This document shows positions 29,901 to 37,860 of a stretch of 64,000 nucleotides of DNA, one piece after another. Source of the stretch: Mytilisepta virgata (taxonomy: Eukaryota > Mollusca > Bivalvia > Mytilida > Mytilidae). Position 1 is the first letter of the stretch. The number at the start of each line of letters is the position of its first letter. Position numbers and translations under genes: made by a program. The stretch lies in the NCBI GenBank assembly GCA_028015205.1, contig CM051508.1:16324001-16388000 (forward strand). Reading direction: 5' to 3'. The notes under the pieces are model-generated. The model did not search any database. It was not told where the DNA came from and worked only from the letters and a program-made list of their open reading frames with translations.

Positions 29901-32900
29901 TTCGACATTTACAAACTATTCATTTTCTTTTCTGCAATAAAACATCAGCAGACACTATTGGAATAACGAATATATTTAAAAAACAGTATAACTTGTCTAC
30001 TATGTTTTTGTTTTAATTAGAATGTTTTATACCTATTTATATCACCCATTTGAATTGAACGATAGTAAAATGTCGACAATCTGGATAAAGGGATCGGAAC
30101 ATTAAATGTTGACAACATCCGAGAAAAGTCAAAATATCTGCAGAATTTGCCTGACGTAATGTCCGGTTTTCGTAGATTAATACATATATAATCATTTTGT
30201 TTTCTAAATATTTTGTGATAGGGTTGTCTGACCTATTACGGACAATATGTAATGCAGTTAACAAGGATTTATAGGTACCCAAACCAGTCCCCTTATTAAT
30301 GTTTAATGTTATTTCCTAATATCTCTCTGTCTGTTTGTTTGCCAGTCGTGTTCCTTTTTGGTCTGTATCGTTCGGTTATTGTCCTCTGGATTATGATTTA
30401 CGATTTCCCGTTTGGCATTGTTGGTTCGGTATCTTTTACACTGGATAGAATTCAATAGATATCTGCAGTATTTGTGAGCAGGAATTAGTCCGATTACTTT
30501 TACATGTAACCGATTAAATTACAATTAGTCTTGCTTCTAAATGTAATCGATCAAATTAATGGGTACACGGTTCTCAAAATTTAATCGATTAAATCAATGA
30601 TTAAAGTAGTAATGCAATCGTTATTACATCTGATTTCAATGGATTACCTTTAATTTATTTCTTTGCATATTAAATTGTAAAGCATAAGTAAGTACGGAAA
30701 ATGTTAAATATTGTGCATAATAGACTTTTATTAACTACAAAATATTTTTAAACAGATAGAGGGAAATCACCATTTTGAACTTGTTTATGTTTACAGTTGA
30801 TCAGAACATGCTTCCAAAGGTAACATAGTTCATTCTATACATATGTCACATATGTTGCCGATAATAATTATGTCGAAACAATGTAATCAGAAGGTAATCG
30901 AAAAGAAATAATGATTAGGGTCATTTTACCAGAGTAATCGATAAATTTAAACTACTCGTAATCAGAATTTTGGCTGATTGATGATTACATCTGATTACTT
31001 GACAACTTTAATCGATGACAACTGATTAATGATTACAATTATGATAACCCCATGTCCGTTCATGAGAGACTTGTATAAATTTAAAGTCTCCATGTAACTT
31101 TATATGAACAGGTCTTAAAGAGGAAAAACTCCAAAAAAACGCAAGACAAACCCGGGAAGAGAAATGAACCACAAGCACAACAAATAAACACTGAAATCTT
31201 AAAAAAAAACAATGGACAACAAGAACTCCCATAAAAACAAGAAATCAATTCAGGTGCTCCGGAAGGGTAAGCATTTCCTGCTCCATACACGGCACTCTTC
31301 GTGAAGTTCAACAAAGGCAATTCTGTAATATTAAAAAATCAGTTGAGATATATGAAATTTTACGGCCGTGGGAACAGGTTCAACATCATACTCGATATTG
31401 GAACACTTTAACGGTCGATCAATTGATTGCAACGTTAAATGTCACGACAACCTATCTCACCACGCTCTACATTTGGTTATGACAGAAAAATCGTTGTGAT
31501 ATTTCCCTGTGATGCTTGGTGATAAGCTATTCTACGGCTCGAATTGTGATTACATATTTTTAAATGTATTTTTTTCTTTCAAGAGTTGCTTATAGATATA
31601 ATTGGGAATTTAGTTTGATCCAGGTTGATCAGACGTGTCGCATTACGTCTAAAGTAGTTCATCAAATTTCTTAAGTATCTTATAATTGTACTTTTCCTCC
31701 TGAAAATCAAATAACGTTTCGAGTAGGATGAATAATTTTTCAAATAAAAGACTTTTTGTAAAAAATGGTATTTGTGGATCATACCCTGATCGCAAAGGCT
31801 TCAGTGTATCACAGTTTTTCATTACTGAATATAGAAGCTATAGAAATATTTGTTATTATGAGAAGTAACAGTACAATTTGAGTTCTAGGAAGATAATTTA
31901 AACAAATTAGTAATACATAAATTAATTAATTGATAAAGGCATGCCCAGCCAAGTAAATTTGTTTGAGTAATAACGCCATCTTATTGTGAAAACAGCTAGA
32001 TATAAACCTACAACGATCGAGTATGTAAAAAATGAGGAAGAACGTTTGTATTCATGGTATTCTTTTTACCTGTTTCGTACACAAAATGCCTCTAATGTGG
32101 ACGGCTAAGTAGAACTTGGGAGCAGATTACGGGAAAGTTGGACTAACGACTGCGTACATTTATTACATGTTACATAATAACATACTCATCAAACTGCCTT
32201 TGGTAAAAACAGTGACAAGATGTTCCATCTATCTTAATATCATTTGATAAAACTTATATTGACCCTTTTTTTCATTTTTCCTTCATAATCTTAAATAAAA
32301 ATAATCTTTTTGGACTCATAAATGATAGAAGTCTATGTATAAATTTGATTTTTGATAAAAACTTAATAGTTACTCGGTTTCCCTTTCTTTTTCTAAATAA
32401 CAATCCAAAGATACTAATATTAAATATAGTAAATTTATACTATGCTGTATACGACGCATTCCAAGGAGTGACGTCTCATCAGCAGCATTAAAACCGAAAC
32501 ATTTGGAAGACCAAAAACCAAACTTATTTTAAACAAGAAGTACTCATAACCAAAAATACTGAAATAGAAAGCTAAGGGGATCTACCATGTGCAATACAAG
32601 GAATGAACACGTAGTATTTCTATTATTTTTGAATTTTGCTAAATACTGGTAATTTCTGTAACAAATCAATGAATAATCATGTCAGACAAGTCTGACGACT
32701 TGGTGTCGAATACCCTCTGGGACCTAGGATCCACCATGCAGAGGCATCAATTAGCCTTTTCGCAATTTATGCAATTTCATCATGTTATTATGCAATACAA
32801 CAACTAAAATATTTTGTAAAGGTCTCTGTGTGGTTAAATGAACCAACGTAACCAATATTGATCTCGGTCTATAGCTTTAGTGAATATTGGTTTCTATGAT

Positions 32901-35900
32901 CCATTTCAGCTCATATAGCCCTCTGGAATAGTCTATAAGTTCAAATTTCATAACGAACAAACCGCCTAAACAGTTTAAATATAATGACAACAATTGCTGC
33001 ATATGAATGTCATTTTTCTTAAGTTTTTCATCTTTTATTATTTTATTATAGTTCTTTGTTCTTACAAACTATAACGGTTCATACAACTCACCACTTGATA
33101 TCATAACGCACCACAGTCCAACTATAATTATATGTTTGCGTTTTATTGTAATTATTACCTACATTTCAGTATTTCCAACGAACTATCTTCATAATTGATT
33201 AAGACTCACAGATAACAGCCAAATAAAACTAAAAACTGAATAGAGTCATATATACATGTTTGAATCTGGATATAGTTTGTGATCGTAGTGGTCGAACTAT
33301 ATTCTTAATTATTTTTCTAACAAATGCATAATTGTGTAAATATGATCATAAAGTTGGTACTTTTAATTTCAAGCGTAGATTCTGCTATCACCACACATCA
33401 CAGGAAATAGCATTACGATTTGTCTGTCATAACAAAATGTGGCGCATGGCGAGATCGGGGCCTGTGTAAGTGATGATGTCAAGTTAACCATACGAAAACC
33501 ATGGTTAAGCAGCTTTTATAATCAGCAGTAATCGTCTGTGTCAAATGTCAAGGTAACTCACGCATGCCCTTGAATATCGCATAAGCTGAGAAACATAGAC
33601 GTAAAAAGCAGGCGATGCTGGTATATTGTTATCTTAATCAAGTTATTGGCGAGACTTGTGCATTTATTAACGACACTGCAATAGAAACTAGGATTGGAAC
33701 CCTGTTCATGACATGTGCTTTCTTGAAACGGGGAAGTGAGCTAACAAGTGTTGGTAGCTAGTATAATAAAACGTATCACAAAATACCAACTAAATTTTAT
33801 GCACTATGTGGCCATTTCGTTGACTGAAAACTCGTCAGCAGTGCTCGAGATCAAAGTGTTGGAAAACCGGTTAAAGATAAAATGATGAATTTATAAGCAC
33901 AAATTTAGAGACATTTGAGTAATGAATCATGCCAGAACAAAAATTCTATGTCACTGCTGGTGAAGTGTAACACAAAAACGTATCGCAAAATACCGAAGTA
34001 AATTTGATGCTCTGTATAAACATTAAAGGCATTACATTTTTACTAATCAACTGGCTTTCCTCGTTAAAATCTTCTAACCTTGAGCACATTTAATGATTTT
34101 GATAACTCGCCCATTCAATCAATTTTACCAGTGCCACTATTTGGCGATGTATGTCCATGAGTAAAACTGTCAACTGGCCTTGCTGCAAAGTTTTGAAGAT
34201 TTATCGCTGATAATATCTTCCGCAGAAAAACAAAATCGTATAGACCGTCTTGAATGTACTAAGGTGTGCAACATGTATGCTCTTTTTGTTTAAAATCAAA
34301 ACCAAACCCTGTTCTCTAATTTGGCAAACCAGTATATCAAAAAAGATATGTTCACACATCAAATCACTGCATATACATGACACGAACAAAACTGCAGAGC
34401 ACAAATCTTTGTAAAGGACAGCTGTGTAATACATTAATTATGGATCAGTTGATAACTTCAAACAATTTGGCTTAACGGAGTCAAAATTTTAGCACTTATA
34501 CAATACGGTGCATTTGTAATACATTTGTAATACACTATTCGATAAACAATTATATATTCAAACTAATCGAATAAAATAAGATGAGGTATTCCGTTTTTAA
34601 CTTCGCCGGCTTTGCATATAATGTTAAACTCTAGAATGCGGAACATGATAATACTTCCAATTAAACAAGAGGCTCATCAGAGCCTGTATCGCTCACCTGG
34701 AGTCTGGTTTTCATTGGACAATTAATCAATTATTTGACCAAGTTTGTTGCAATTGGTTCAACTGTTCAGGGAAAATTTGTTGAACATTTATTTTTCATAA
34801 GGTTTAATGTTAAAATATGGTCCCTGGTGGTGGTAGTCCTGGCAGGAAGTTGATAAAATTGACCAGGAATAAGGGTGAACCTTAAATAAATGTAACAGAA
34901 CCCGACCTCAAATTACAAAAACCAAAAACTCCTAAATCGAACTTGGGATTCCATTCAAAATTTCAGGGTAGGTAGATCTCAAATGGCAAGCATTTTTAAA
35001 ATTACATTTCACTTCTATCTCAAATAGTTTTTGAGATAAAAGACGAAAAATATTAAAATTTTGAAAATTTGACAAAAAAGGGCAATAACTCCTAAATGGG
35101 TTTTGGGATTTTCTTTAAAATTTTAGGGTATGTAGATCTCAACATGGCAAACATTTTTCGAATTTACATTTCACTTCCATCTCAAATAGTTTTAGAGATA
35201 AATGACGAAAAATGTTAAATTTTGAAAATTTGACGAAAAAAGGCAATAACTCCTAAATCGGTTTTGGGATTTGCTTCAAAATTTTAGGTTAGGTAGATTT
35301 TGTCATGCTGATCCATTTTACTCCGCCAGATTTTTGATATCTGTAACGGTTTTAAGTTATAAGCCAAAAACAACACATGCACCCCTATATTCTATTTTTA
35401 CCTACGACAGCCATGTTTTATGTCATATCAAAATAAATTGAGGATCGTTTGTAGAAGACATGTCATAGATCATTCATACTAAGTTTCAAACCAATCGGTC
35501 TAGCGGTTTCAGAGGAGAAGATTTTTGAATGAAAAGTTTACGACGGATGGACGGACGACGGACGACGGACAAAACCGAGATCATTTCTCTGCTTACATAA
35601 ATCCTATTGGTTATTCCTAAAGACCATCCGTCAACACCTTAAATTTTATAGACGGGAACAGTGTGAAATCATTTACCGATTTTCTAAAACTGACAATTGA
35701 AAGTAACAAAATATATATTTCATCCCTATCGTTTCTTACAGTAAATTGAAAAATAGGATCTTTTGGAAATAACAAACGTACACGAATAATTAACACAATT
35801 TGATGTAGACGTTATGATACAATGTAGTGTTTTGTATTTGTAGAAAACTTCATGTTTTTGATAATCGTGATGACCATGTCATGAATTTATACTAATGATA

Positions 35901-36103
35901 ACCATATTTCTACACATGAACACATCTTATCTACAAAATTGTATATATCTCAGTATATGTATTCAGATGAACAATATAAATAAAAAAAACATGTTGGGGA
36001 AATCTTCATAGACTTACATACAATAAATAGACCCACCGTATCCGTTCCTACCATCAAATCGGACACAAACGATAATGATTAAACAATGTACGCATGAAGC
36101 CAT
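2855..36103 (-). CDS. Gene 1: FTP-EGF-transmembrane receptor (MEGF/scavenger-receptor-like), nine exons, possibly pseudogenised
   Basis: Seen: nine minus-strand exons (36037-36103, 29378-29608, 27494-27700, 22083-22226, 14828-14965, 13981-14118, 11519-11656, 9753-9828, 2855-2933) join in frame to 405 codons plus a stop. Order of domains: hydrophobic signal segment (1-22), galactose-binding-like FTP domain (23-168), four 8-cysteine EGF repeats (169-354), transmembrane helix (~356-377) and a ~28-residue tail with SVYNDI. All extracellular exon joints are phase 1. Known of the family: MEGF10/SCARF-type EGF repeats and fucolectin-type lectin domains occur in phagocytic or pattern-recognition receptors; bivalves have many such genes. 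Inference: a cell-surface recognition receptor, paralogous to gene 2. Odd: codon 37 is TAG in an otherwise well-conserved exon 2, so this allele may be null. Exon 1 could also be the one at 38695-38761. Confidence 0.75.
3068..3160 (+). repeat. Dispersed ~90-bp repeat, also at 33835-33925
   Basis: A block with 'GTCAGCAGTG..TGAGATCGAAAT' and 'GGAAACCGGTTAAGGATA' is matched at 33835-33925 with scattered changes. Each copy lies within ~350 bp of a reverse-transcriptase fragment of one family, so the block is probably part of that element. Confidence 0.55.
3246..3690 (+). pseudogene. Reverse-transcriptase fragment with YIDD motif
   Basis: Translation with frame jumps gives FRYIDDALSLNN, where YIDD matches the Y-x-D-D catalytic box of reverse transcriptases. 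It continues as HLIYHSELGIKD, then KFPIVNIPFLSNNIPASPAY and VSQLIRFSRAC. Stops and frameshifts break it, so it is a dead retroelement piece inside intron 8 of gene 1. Related fragments are at 17670-18051 and 33505-33640, both minus. The subfamily (Penelope-like or other non-LTR) cannot be settled from this piece. Confidence 0.65.
4131..4680 (+). repeat. ~155-bp tandem repeat, 3.3 copies
   Basis: Units begin 'agaaccgctgaaaggattga' at about 4132 and recur at about 4293, 4443 and 4608. Each runs through 'gaggtgctgaccaa' and 'atggccgccagcgg'. Divergence between copies is high. Open frames at 4165-4359 and 4219-4479 are read-throughs of the repeat. Lies in intron 8 of gene 1. Confidence 0.75.
4922..5935 (+). 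mobile_element. Hairpin-headed element with ~150-bp tandem core
   Basis: The head is a perfect 8-bp hairpin (AGGCTCAG-agtg-CTGAGCCT, 4924-4943) followed by 'gtgtcactcacatgg'. The core, from about 5296, has four units of ~150 bp carrying 'tcaagtttcgttccatttgg', 'tcagaaacaagaactg' and 'ggcggccatgtttg'. The same head opens 34668-35570 and, damaged, 19611-21191; the same core fills 44405-44994. The layout resembles the bivalve 'pearl' (CvA/mgE-like) non-autonomous elements, probably Helitron-type. No clear right end is seen. Confidence 0.6.
5936..9752. other. Rest of gene 1 intron 8; no gene seen
   Basis: AT-rich sequence with two G tracts (17 G at 6358-6374 and 14 G at 6815-6828). Open frames of 60-81 codons (for example 6463-6666 and 7976-8221) show no family features and no exon-like boundaries. 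Confidence 0.6.
9753..9828 (-). CDS. Gene 1 exon 8: transmembrane segment
   Basis: Acceptor 'tttaacag' and donor 'gtaaca' bound a 76-nt exon, entry phase 1 and exit phase 2. It encodes SAIIGWIFNAIFIVCGLILF followed by VLFKTR, a clear single membrane helix with a basic stop-transfer end. Gene 2 has a 76-nt exon in the same place (50863-50938) encoding GAVVGWVFSGICVLSLIVGL. The shared length and phases support homology. Confidence 0.88.
9829..11518. other. Gene 1 intron 7; no gene or clear repeat seen
   Basis: AT-rich intron between the last EGF exon and the transmembrane exon. The open frames at 10446-10742 and 11006-11191 have no recognisable motif. Confidence 0.6.
11519..11656 (-). CDS. Gene 1 exon 7: EGF repeat 4
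   Basis: 138-nt phase 1-1 exon (acceptor 'ctcaag', donor 'gtaagt'). It encodes one 8-cysteine MEGF-type repeat: CDDFKYGPQCSMRCGNC, then CHHINGACPDGC and the closing GWQNHNC. It joins the transmembrane exon in frame. Confidence 0.9.
12266..13215 (-). mobile_element. Tandem-core element, ~155-bp units, minus orientation
   Basis: Five units repeat 'aaggttttagaattttgatt..ttaaaattggggacc' at about 12384, 12522, 12679, 12838 and 12992. The 'gattgtctcagtccgtc' edge at ~12275 is the reverse complement of the edge 'gacggacagagacaatc' at 41938-41955, so this is the same element family in the opposite orientation. A partial copy is at 29030-29230. It occupies intron 6 of gene 1. Confidence 0.65.
13981..14118 (-). 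CDS. Gene 1 exon 6: EGF repeat 3
   Basis: 138-nt phase 1-1 exon (acceptor 'tttaag', donor 'gtatga') encoding CGNLFYGLRCEMPCGNC, CHHINGSCTNGC and GYQNHDC, an 8-cysteine MEGF-type repeat. It is close in sequence to exon 7, suggesting local exon duplication. Confidence 0.9.
14580..14693 (+). repeat. Degenerate SINE tail
   Basis: Contains 'gaagcacctgaca', 'agagcaaagact', 'gttctcgtcctgatata' and 'cgactttaaa', matching in order the 3' part of the SINE at 52351-52704. The tRNA-like head is missing. Confidence 0.5.
14828..14965 (-). CDS. Gene 1 exon 5: EGF repeat 2
   Basis: 138-nt phase 1-1 exon (acceptor 'atatag', donor 'gtataa') encoding CDSHFYGPNCHLECGNC, CHHVNGTCPSGC and GWTEDKC. The 8-cysteine spacing matches MEGF-type EGF repeats. 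Confidence 0.9.
15180..16800. repeat. ~135-bp satellite, about 12 copies
   Basis: The phrases 'gagataattgaacattatt', 'gatgggagtggtgataacc' and 'taccatggggaataagaaa' recur about every 135 bp, with diverged, partly truncated units and G-rich insertions (15455-15500, 16139-16156). The array sits in intron 4 of gene 1, just upstream of exon 5. Confidence 0.85.
17400..17640 (+). repeat. Dispersed repeat with 'GTGCTCCGGAAGAGTAAGCAG'-type end
   Basis: Holds 'aaaaccgggggtagactcat' and 'gtgctccggaagagtaagca'. Variants of the same block lie at 21500-21725, 31100-31300, 37640-37860, 45000-45070, 46770-46875 and 51310-51535, and an internal part is at 4840-4920. The open frame at 17416-17625 (minus) is the repeat in translation. 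Confidence 0.6.
17670..18051 (-). pseudogene. Reverse-transcriptase C-terminal fragment
   Basis: The minus strand encodes YLVLHLEIDTRGRLNTKLYD and FNFPIVNFPFLNGNIPEVPV, then GVYISQLIR. After a frame break it continues ARLLTEKLLRHW and VYGRHHDLVDMYEKTVSQM. This is the thumb-side part of the retroelement family seen at 3246-3690, without the YIDD box. A frameshift near 17840 shows it is dead. Lies in intron 4 of gene 1. Confidence 0.65.
18052..19610. other. Intron 4 sequence without recognised features
   Basis: AT-rich. Open frames of 61 and 88 codons (18643-18828, 19006-19272) have no recognisable motif. Confidence 0.5.
19611..21191 (+). mobile_element. Hairpin-headed tandem-core element, ~290-bp units
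   Basis: The head 'agaggctcaggtgaggctgt' is a damaged version of the AGGCTC..GAGCCT hairpin at 4924 and 34670. The core has about four diverged units with 'ccaatcgtaatcaaagatag', 'ggcggccat', 'gttcttccata' and 'ctgcccattacttcctgagc'. The right end 'aggccagttgagctaaa' matches the right end of 44405-44994. Ending in CTAA would fit the CTRR end of Helitrons; this is inference. Lies in intron 4 of gene 1. Confidence 0.6.
21500..21725 (+). repeat. Dispersed 'GGTAAGCAG-type' repeat
   Basis: A diverged copy: 'ggagataaactcagatgctc' and 'caaatgagtaagcag', preceded by an A-rich run. Same family as 17400-17640. Confidence 0.5.
22083..22226 (-). CDS. Gene 1 exon 4: EGF repeat 1 (long type)
   Basis: 144-nt phase 1-1 exon (acceptor 'tctcag', donor 'gtatgc'). 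Encodes CPPERFGLRCNDTCSNC, then CDHVTGKCYSGC and GWKGDRCTE. It is the longer variety with the CDHVTG box, matching gene 2 exons at 57911-58048 and 55097-55243, whereas the other three EGF exons of this gene are the 138-nt type. Confidence 0.9.
22504..22820 (+). repeat. Direct repeat flanking the LINE, left copy
   Basis: 317 bp from 'aagctaacgtaatctctggt' to 'tatcaacttcga'. It is highly similar to 26336-26647 in the same orientation, with several small indels. The two copies abut the two ends of the LINE. Confidence 0.85.
22946..23335 (-). pseudogene. LINE C-terminal zinc-binding domain
   Basis: 129 codons open. The motif CNLCTKNDIGDEYHYILGC gives C-x2-C-x11-H-x4-C, the usual C-terminal knuckle after the reverse transcriptase in this type of LINE, preceded by HRLPIECGRW. 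It is separated from the RT frame by a frameshift. Confidence 0.8.
23454..25056 (-). pseudogene. LINE reverse-transcriptase domain, broken
   Basis: Two open blocks (24658-25056 and 23454-24251) joined through stops and a frameshift. Block 1 holds the fingers region (KKLKNNKSCGEDYI, GQIKPIYKNKGD). The bridge has NFRPITIVSCLGKLF and CGFRQG. Block 2 has the YADD active site, KWKMKVNENKTKI and FNYLGILFTKTG. These are the standard RT motifs in standard order. Confidence 0.88.
25106..26335 (-). pseudogene. LINE endonuclease domain, 5'-truncated
   Basis: Open from 26335 to 25106. Motifs in order: ICLVETKTD (near the N-terminal catalytic Glu box), GGIVLGFKD, FGIIYIPPEY, CLVGDFNSRTSNERDF, VDYFISN and SDVHCPLSI. 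The first endonuclease strand is missing, so truncation happened within the domain. A frameshift at about 25110 interrupts the link to the RT. Confidence 0.88.
26336..26647 (+). repeat. Direct repeat flanking the LINE, right copy
   Basis: 312 bp, near-identical to 22504-22820 and immediately beyond the truncated 5' end of the LINE. It then runs on into intron sequence absent from the left side. Confidence 0.85.
27494..27700 (-). CDS. Gene 1 exon 3: second half of galactose-binding-like domain
   Basis: 207-nt phase 1-1 exon (acceptor 'ttccag', donor 'gtaagg'). Encodes DRIAGFQIYVSNTTERVDRG, LCF, CVQRGKYVIFYNTQNFYMY and the closing NELCEVEVYG. The strand-rich pattern and the ELCEVEVYG end are typical of fucolectin/F5-8C-type domains in bivalve MEGF-like proteins. 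Homologous to 59591-59843 of gene 2. Confidence 0.88.
27751..28508 (+). repeat. Two tandem ~378-bp repeat units
   Basis: Unit 1 is 27752-28130 and unit 2 is 28131-28508, with a 19-bp start of a third. Both run from 'aaataacaatccaaagatac' to 'ccaccagcagaggcatca', with few differences. A perfect dyad GTCAGAC-aa-GTCTGAC lies near the end of each. A single copy is at 32395-32749. Lies in intron 2 of gene 1. Confidence 0.85.
29030..29230 (-). repeat. Partial tandem-core element
   Basis: 'agctggtcaactaaactcct', 'atacattttatttctt' and 'aataggattttataaatttg' match units of the 12266-13215 element. Confidence 0.4.
29378..29608 (-). CDS. Gene 1 exon 2: first half of galactose-binding-like domain, with in-frame TAG
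   Basis: 231-nt phase 1-1 exon (acceptor 'attacag', donor 'gtgagc'). Encodes ENLALNKSAWQPTT, then TAG at 29565-29567, then RTTRWTTFAWAAVDGNRNQS, YGSCAMQKGSKIAEWRVDLG and IDYIDIYFRHDAAKYWG. The open protein pattern continues after the stop exactly as in the family (compare ALNKPTWQPSNFDSSKWFA in gene 2). The stop therefore looks like a point change in a tyrosine-type codon (TAC or TAT to TAG) rather than a misread exon. Confidence 0.85.
30483..31045. mobile_element. ~560-bp MITE-like element rich in AATCGAT
   Basis: Begins 'aattagtccgattacttt' and 'accgattaaattacaatta', ends 'aatcgatgacaactgattaa' and 'tgattacaatta'. Variants of TAATCGAT/ATCGATTA recur at both ends in both orientations and sparsely in the middle (30545-30620, 30890-31040). 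No coding sequence seen. Lies in intron 1 of gene 1. Confidence 0.45.
31100..31300 (+). repeat. Dispersed 'GGTAAGCAG-type' repeat
   Basis: 'agacaaacccgggaagagaa', 'aacaagaactcccataaaaa' and 'caggtgctccggaagggtaa' identify the family of 17400-17640. Minus-strand open frames over it are artefacts. Confidence 0.6.
31301..32394. other. Intron 1 sequence without recognised features
   Basis: AT-rich; nothing recognisable. The open frame at 31579-31782 has no motif. Confidence 0.5.
32395..32749 (+). repeat. Third copy of the ~378-bp repeat
   Basis: Matches the units at 27752-28508 with a ~20-bp deletion and more substitutions. The GTCAGAC-aa-GTCTGAC dyad is preserved. Confidence 0.85.
33505..33640 (-). 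pseudogene. Short reverse-transcriptase fragment
   Basis: The minus strand gives NIPASPAF, then YVSQLMRYSRACVSYLD, the same segment as SNNIPASPAY..SQLIRFSRAC at 3246-3690. It is only about 45 codons and ends in a stop. Confidence 0.55.
34668..35570 (+). mobile_element. Hairpin-headed tandem-core element, ~160-bp units
   Basis: The head hairpin AGGCTC-atca-GAGCCT (34670-34685) is followed by 'gtatcgctcacctgga'. About 2.5 core units carry 'aactcctaaat', 'gggatt' and 'tttagggtatgtagatctca'. The tail holds 'ggtctagcggtttcagagga' and a (GACG)-type tract 'cggacgacggacgacggac'. Lies in intron 1 of gene 1. Confidence 0.65.
36037..36103 (-). CDS. Gene 1 exon 1: start codon and signal segment
   Basis: ATG at 36103 opens MASCVHCLIIIVCVRFDGRN, then GY. 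Donor 'gtgggt' after 67 nt gives phase 1, so the split codon with exon 2 reads GAA and the joint becomes GYENLALNK, the usual family start. A stronger-looking donor 19 nt further (gtaagt, 36016-36017) would leave phase 2 and break the frame. The hydrophobic core LIIIVCV is short. The matching exon at 38695-38761 supports the call. Confidence 0.6.
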
Positions 36104-36159
36104 CTTGGTGTCAACGCATAACAAGTTTTCTATCCAGACTATAATTATTGACAAAAGTT

Positions 36160-36195
36160 CGTACATCAACCGGGAAGTGAAGTCAATGATCCTTG
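36160..36195 (-). promoter_or_regulatory. Conserved upstream block before exon 1
   Basis: Read on the minus strand, 'CATTGACTTCACTTCCCGGT' then TGATGTA, 60-90 bp before the ATG. A matching block precedes the second signal exon at 38832-38866 (CATTTACATCACTTCCCTGT then TGATATA). Either a 5'UTR or a promoter-proximal element. Confidence 0.4.
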
Positions 36196-37600
36196 GAATA
36201 ACTTAGTATTATAGTTTTTGCGTTTCATATAAAGATTTAAATACACAATTTATATTACATCTTTAATATATCTCGGGATATTTTCAATCAAGTTTACTCT
36301 CTGCAGGTAATATATTAGTAGTTTGGGATTTGAGAAGTAAAATTTATGAAATTCAATTATCAATTTTATATATTGGGTTTGTGCTGCACTGTTGTGTAAT
36401 ATAGAGCATATAGTTGTCGAAGAAGATGTAATAATTGGAGTGTGCTTTTATATTTTAATTCAACAAATCGTTAGAAACAACATTGAGTTCAATTTTTGCC
36501 AAGATTAAGTTATCCCAAGGAAAAAAAAACATTTACTATGCAATTGTTTATCTCCTTCCTCGACGAAACATGATGTTTTAAATCTAAAAATACCATTTCA
36601 AGATAAAATATGGCCGACAAGAGTGAAATAAAAAATGAATATCTTTTCATTTTTTTTCCTTTTGGCTTGGGTTATTACCGGATGAATTTATCTGTGATAA
36701 CATTGATGAAACGTCCATCATTTCCTACCCAAATCAATTTAAAAATAAAAGATGGCATAAACAAAAATACCCACCCTTCCAAAAAAAAAAAACAAAAAAA
36801 AAACTAACAAAAACAAAAATGAACACTAGATGGAATTCAACAAAATAACAAAACATAAACAATAACATAAAATTAATAACAAACAGAAATACAAAAGATG
36901 AACAATAAGTTACTTGATCTATACATCTGTTAGAAACACATTTATAAGGTCATAAAATTGTGCACAAAGGATATATTTTAAAAAAATGCAAATATTTTGT
37001 TTTTGGAATGATGTGACCGTGCGTTGAACATTATGAAAAAAAAAATGACAATATGTCAGACCATTAATTTTACAGAAAAGTAATATATTCAAGAAAAGAA
37101 CCTAAAACTGCAAAATGGTCTTAAAATTAATAATTCATGGACAACAACCCGAAAATGGGTTTACTAGTTTGTTTTTTTTTTACATTTTCATGCTTAAACG
37201 TTGAAAAAATAAATTTCTGACCCGAGTGTTATTTGATACCTTTTCAAACTATAACTTTATATAAAAGTAATGTTTTAACAAACAGGAAGATATAGTATTT
37301 TCTACACCTGCGACGTTTCTGCTGCTTAGTTCTGCAAATATATGGAAGTGCAGTCGGTTTGAATTGCATTGGCATGACTTTGGGTTTAGCACAATGTTTA
37401 GTTCGCGACTTCTTGCTTTGAAGGTCTCGTTTTGAGACAAATAATAGCAATATTCCTTTATTAAGACTCTAAGAATTGATTCAATATATCCGGGTTTATA
37501 TATGCAAATTAAATAGAAACAATTACTAAAACTTTTGTATTTGCTTTGCTTTAAGTTTGTTAATTATATTTGTATAAAAGTACACCATTATCAATTTTGT
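36196..37600. other. Upstream region of gene 1; no gene seen
   Basis: AT-rich, with A-rich low complexity at 36780-36830. Short open frames at 36610-36807 and 37244-37450 show no motif. Confidence 0.5.
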
Positions 37601-37639
37601 ATTTCAAATTACAGACAAATTATTCGTTGGTTTTACATA

Positions 37640-37860
37640 TCGGCAAAAGAATACGGAAGCGACAAAACAGTGGGAAAAGTCAATCAATTCAAAGTTCACG
37701 GAAAAGACAAAGTCTTGAGAAAGGAAACAAACGCCACAAGGATCTTGTATAAATCAAAGAATAAAAACATATAAAAACTAAACGAAAATAAAACAAGCAA
37801 AACCACTAGCAATTGTAACTCCCATTAAAAACCGGGAGATACATCATATCGGGATTGTTT
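37640..37860 (+). repeat. Dispersed 'GACAAA..CGGGAG' repeat
   Basis: 'aagaatacggaagcgacaaa', 'caattcaaagttcacggaaa' and 'aactcccattaaaaaccggg' match 51310-51535, and less closely the 17400-17640 family. Confidence 0.6.

Noticed and set aside
36018..36103. Alternative exon 1 ending at the stronger donor gtaagt (36016-36017)
   Set aside because: It gives phase 2, which throws exon 2 out of frame; the gtgggt donor gives phase 1 and the family joint GYENLALNK, and equals the 67-nt length of the exon at 38695-38761.
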